Shown here: positions 3,749 through 6,307 of the stretch, piece by piece
Layout: each line of letters starts with the position of its first letter
Numbering within the stretch: position 1 is the stretch's first letter
NCBI GenBank assembly: GCA_022615255.1
Contig: JAKEHC010000140.1
Span: 1-6,307, forward strand
Direction of reading: 5' to 3'
DNA from: Candidatus Dadabacteria bacterium
GTDB taxonomy: Bacteria > Desulfobacterota_D > UBA1144 > Nemesobacterales > CSP1-2
Length of the DNA stretch: 6,307 nucleotides
Program-made: the position numbers and the translations under genes
The notes under the pieces: model-generated
What the model saw: the letters and a program-made list of their open reading frames with translations, nothing else
What the model was told of the DNA's origin: nothing
Databases searched by the model: none

Positions 3749-6307
3749 TCATCTCTCCGCTTCAATTATTTTCTTCTCTTCTTCCGTTATTCCATATAGC
3801 TTATAAACTATCTCATCAATCTCCCTGTCTGTTTTTTCAATCTGCCGCTGGATTTGCTCCTTCTCACCGCCTTTAGCAATTTGGATTTTCTTATGCAAGT
3901 TCAGCATTACTTCTACCAACTCCACGAGGTCATTGTGGAGTTTCTTTTCGTTGCGGTCAGAAAAGTTGATCGTACGGATGGGAAAATCTTTAAAGAATAC
4001 ATAGCTCGGCTCGTAAAAACCTCCTCGAAGTTTTGGCAGAATAATACGAAATAGAAAAAAGTTAAGTGAAGAGTTTAAAATACCTAGTAGATATTTGTCA
4101 GAAAGTGGAATGATGAAACATTTTTGGTTCGTGTAAAAATTGTTTTGATCAAATGTAAATTCCGGTTTTTTACAAATATTCGGATAGATTATCTTTTGTC
4201 TCTCAAATTCAGCGTAGTAATCTACTGTGTCTTGAATTTCGTACCATTGATAAGACCCAGGTTTTCTACCCTTCCACTCTTTACCCTTCCAGCTTGTCGG
4301 CTTTGGCATGAGTTCCTCTTTGAATTGCTGTAGGTATTTTTTTATTCCAGGATAATTATCAATTTTTATACCTCGGCGTGTAAAAATTAAATGATGTTTG
4401 TTTAAGACTGGCTGATACCGCTTTATATCCCGCCCTACTAAAAACGTTTTGATAATCTCCACACTTTTATGGTCTTCTTCAATTAAACGTTTTTTCATTT
4501 CTTCATCGATAACAAAAGCTTTATTTAAACCCGTTTTGATTCCATAGTATATTTTTCCGCTAACATAGTTGCCTAGTTTAGTTCCAGACGTAAGCAGTTT
4601 TCTTACTAATTGTTCTGTACTTTCATCTACTAAAGACCATCCTTTATCATCTAGCGACTGTTGATTTACTTGGTAATGATTGAGTTGTACATATTCACTC
4701 AAATTAATAAAGTTCAAATCTTCTACTTTGGTAGATGGAAATGTTGCCTTAGATCTTTCTTTTGATAATATCAGAATACAAGGATATGTCGTTGCTTCTT
4801 GAAATACAGGCAGATCACCAAAATCAATGATTTCTTTAATATACTGTTGTTTCATCCAGCTTCTCAGAGTATTACCGTAGTTTGCCCTCATCCATTTATT
4901 GGCAACAATAAATCCAAACAATCCTTTTTCTTTAAGTAGCGACACGCCTTTCTCAATAAAGTACACATATAAGTCAGCAATACCATGAAACACCTTGTAA
5001 TTTTCTTTAAAATATTCTTTGAAGTCACCAAGCATCTCCTGTCGGACATACGGTGGATTCCCAATCACCACATCAAAACCACCTTCTTCCTTCATAATCT
5101 TTCTATACTCTTCATCCCAGTTAAAAGGCTTAACTTTATACCAATCATCACCAAAGTATTTTTTAAGCTCTAATGTATCGCCTGAAATCAATGAATTGCC
5201 ACACTTGATATTTTTATCAAGCATCGGGAGGATGGCTCTGCCGGGGACGATGCCGTATTCGTCTCCGAGCATCTTGAGCATCAAGGAGAGTTTTGTTACC
5301 TCTACCGCCTGTTCGTCTATATCTACGCCAAAGATATGCTCCTGGAGGATTGTGCTTTTTTCATGAATTGTTAAACGAGGCTCTCCCTCCTCCTGCTTCA
5401 GGTCCAGTGTCTCTTGTCCTTTTGTTGATTTTTTCTGCAGTTTCTTCTGACTTCGATAATAATTCAACATCTCTTCATAAGCCCTGATGAGAAAACTCCC
5501 TGAGCCGCAAGCCGGGTCTAATATCCTTAATTTCTTTATTTTGTTGGGAGGAAATTCCTGCAATAATTTGCCTACCGTATTCTTAACGATGTAATCAACG
5601 ATATATTCGGGCGTGTAATAAACTCCGCCAGCCTTCCGAACCTCTGGCTTCAGCTCGTATTTAACCTGGTGGTCGGTTAATCTGATCGTGTAGCCCAAAT
5701 ACTGTTCATAGATGTTGCCCAGCACCTCTAGTGGAATGACGTCGAACTGATAGGGGTTATAAGTCTCAAAAACGATGCCTCGCATCGCCTTGAAATCAAT
5801 GTCTAGATTATCCTCCCATTCCTGGGGTCTAAAGAGGTCGCTGTCAAAGATTATGTTGTAATTTCTAAACTCATCTTTGAGGAAGATCATCGTGTTTGTT
5901 CCGACGGTCTCGGTTCTTTCCTCAAATAGCTCTTTTAACGGGCGTCGGTGAATAAGTCCGCGGTCTTCGCAGGAGCGCATGAAGATAATACGGTCAAGGA
6001 TTCTCTGGGTTATTTCTTTAAGATAGTTGGCGTCCTTTTCCCTGTCTCTAGAACGAAAGAGGTTGTGATTATTTTTGAATATATCCTTGGCTAAAATCTC
6101 ACGCCATCCCTTGAGGTCGTCAAGGATGGCTTTATCAACCGGAAGCCTTTCCTTTGGTTTTACGAGGAGTAATTTATCAAGCTCACCATTGACTATTGAT
6201 TCCCTTGAGAGTAGCCACAGGTTCTCAAACTGTGAGATATATTGGTCCCACATTAAATCAAGTTTTAAGCCTTTATGTGGATTCCTTGCGTCCGGTTTAA
6301 CGGTTAC
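3749..6307 (-). CDS. Type IIG restriction-modification enzyme: Eco57I-type methyltransferase with TaqI-like specificity domain (N-terminus outside the window)
   Basis: Predicted to combine DNA cleavage, adenine methylation and target recognition in one chain. The frame is open through base 6307: 18 further codons precede the ATG at 6253, and the junction reads KPDARNPHKGLKLDLMWDQ. That ATG is therefore internal. This stretch looks like the linker after the N-terminal PD-(D/E)xK nuclease of such enzymes, so the nuclease is inferred, not seen. Numbering from that ATG: a helical region about 1-200 (RIIFMRSCEDRGL near 90); AdoMet motif DPACGSG at 246-252; LDKNIKCGNSLI at 345-356; catalytic motif IV NPPY at 399-402, typical of N6-adenine methylation; a TaqI-like target-recognition domain about 565-760; and a C-terminal coil ending EIVYKLYGITEEEKKIIEAE, the normal family end. 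Relatives are about 1,000-1,150 residues; 852 are visible. DNA encoding residues 345-742 is clearly AT-richer than its flanks. A methyltransferase without nuclease remains possible. Confidence 0.88.
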   Translation of the reverse strand, partial: VTVKPDARNPHKGLKLDLMWDQYISQFENLWLLSRESIVNGELDKLLLVKPKERLPVDKAILDDLKGWREILAKDIFKNNHNLFRSRDREKDANYLKEITQRILDRIIFMRSCEDRGLIHRRPLKELFEERTETVGTNTMIFLKDEFRNYNIIFDSDLFRPQEWEDNLDIDFKAMRGIVFETYNPYQFDVIPLEVLGNIYEQYLGYTIRLTDHQVKYELKPEVRKAGGVYYTPEYIVDYIVKNTVGKLLQEFPPNKIKKLRILDPACGSGSFLIRAYEEMLNYYRSQKKLQKKSTKGQETLDLKQEEGEPRLTIHEKSTILQEHIFGVDIDEQAVEVTKLSLMLKMLGDEYGIVPGRAILPMLDKNIKCGNSLISGDTLELKKYFGDDWYKVKPFNWDEEYRKIMKEEGGFDVVIGNPPYVRQEMLGDFKEYFKENYKVFHGIADLYVYFIEKGVSLLKEKGLFGFIVANKWMRANYGNTLRSWMKQQYIKEIIDFGDLPVFQEATTYPCILILSKERSKATFPSTKVEDLNFINLSEYVQLNHYQVNQQSLDDKGWSLVDESTEQLVRKLLTSGTKLGNYVSGKIYYGIKTGLNKAFVIDEEMKKRLIEEDHKSVEIIKTFLVGRDIKRYQPVLNKHHLIFTRRGIKIDNYPGIKKYLQQFKEELMPKPTSWKGKEWKGRKPGSYQWYEIQDTVDYYAEFERQKIIYPNICKKPEFTFDQNNFYTNQKCFIIPLSDKYLLGILNSSLNFFLFRIILPKLRGGFYEPSYVFFKDFPIRTINFSDRNEKKLHNDLVELVEVMLNLHKKIQIAKGGEKEQIQRQIEKTDREIDEIVYKLYGITEEEKKIIEAER
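4030..5221 (-). other. AT-rich block inside the R-M gene, possible exchanged recognition segment
   Basis: Hand counts give about 33% GC over 4441-5220 and 27-35% in the lines sampled between 4021 and 4500. By contrast 5221-5700 is about 45% and 3841-3960 about 46%. The right edge is abrupt (line 5161-5220 is 30%, line 5221-5280 is 62%) and falls on the codons for LDKNIKCGNSLI. The left edge lies near the codons for LRGGFYEPSY. The block encodes motif IV and nearly all of the recognition domain. A cassette exchange is inferred; no donor is visible. Confidence 0.45.

Noticed and set aside
3486..3752. 88-codon minus-strand frame after the R-M gene
   Set aside because: Beyond the first dozen codons it is only a translation of repeat modules D, C, B, A and E; the same repeats occur elsewhere in other frames with stops. 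Only the ATGA junction is kept as an observation.
3854..5487. Plus-strand frames inside the R-M gene
   Set aside because: They are antisense shadows of conserved methyltransferase and recognition-domain codons and overlap one another.
3063..6307. MNT and R-M genes as one new combined defence system
   Set aside because: They share a strand but are separated by about 340 bases filled with a repeat array and have no shared motifs. There is no evidence that they act together.
3749..6307. BREX PglX methyltransferase
   Set aside because: The N-terminal linker, the TaqI-like specificity domain and the C-terminal coil fit type IIG enzymes better, and no other BREX genes are present.

Overview
The window is bacterial DNA of moderate GC content. 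It carries a chromosomal housekeeping gene (smc) on the left and accessory genes set among short palindromic repeats on the rest. Both outermost genes run off the window, so it may be a small contig or an internal slice. The organism cannot be named. Similar hairpin-rich repeats are, from memory, common in uncultured bacterial lineages, but that is only an impression.

Layout. 1-1698 (+): C-terminal half of the chromosome-segregation ATPase Smc. 1721-1843: first array of palindromic repeats. 1863-2661 (+): a self-contained toxin-antitoxin unit made of a promoter with an overlapping palindromic operator, an AbrB/MazE-fold antitoxin (VapB type), a PIN-domain toxin (VapC type) with an inserted CxxC...CxxC zinc-ribbon-like segment, and a hairpin terminator. 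2662-3062: repeats plus a short unique stretch. 3063-3404 (-): a small MNT-type nucleotidyltransferase with no recognisable HEPN partner. 3471-3714: the longest copy of the repeat array. 3749-6307 (-): a large Eco57I-type methyltransferase/specificity protein, very probably a type IIG restriction-modification enzyme. Its frame stays open to the right window edge, so its N-terminal nuclease lies outside.

How it fits together. After smc the region reads as a small accessory or defence-type patch: a TA module, an MNT gene of the kind that normally pairs with a HEPN RNase, and a single-polypeptide R-M enzyme. The gaps between them are filled by a modular repeat (hairpins E-A-B-C-D) present in three incomplete or complete versions. 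Two details stand out. The R-M gene has an AT-rich block (about 33% GC by hand count over 4441-5220) that begins sharply at a conserved methyltransferase motif and ends near a conserved motif of the specificity domain. This suggests replacement of the target-recognition half. The MNT gene ends in a 4-base ATGA overlap with a downstream frame that collapses after 21 codons, as if its partner had been lost.

I see no complete new system. The best leads are the zinc-ribbon VapC, the mosaic type IIG gene and the orphaned MNT gene.
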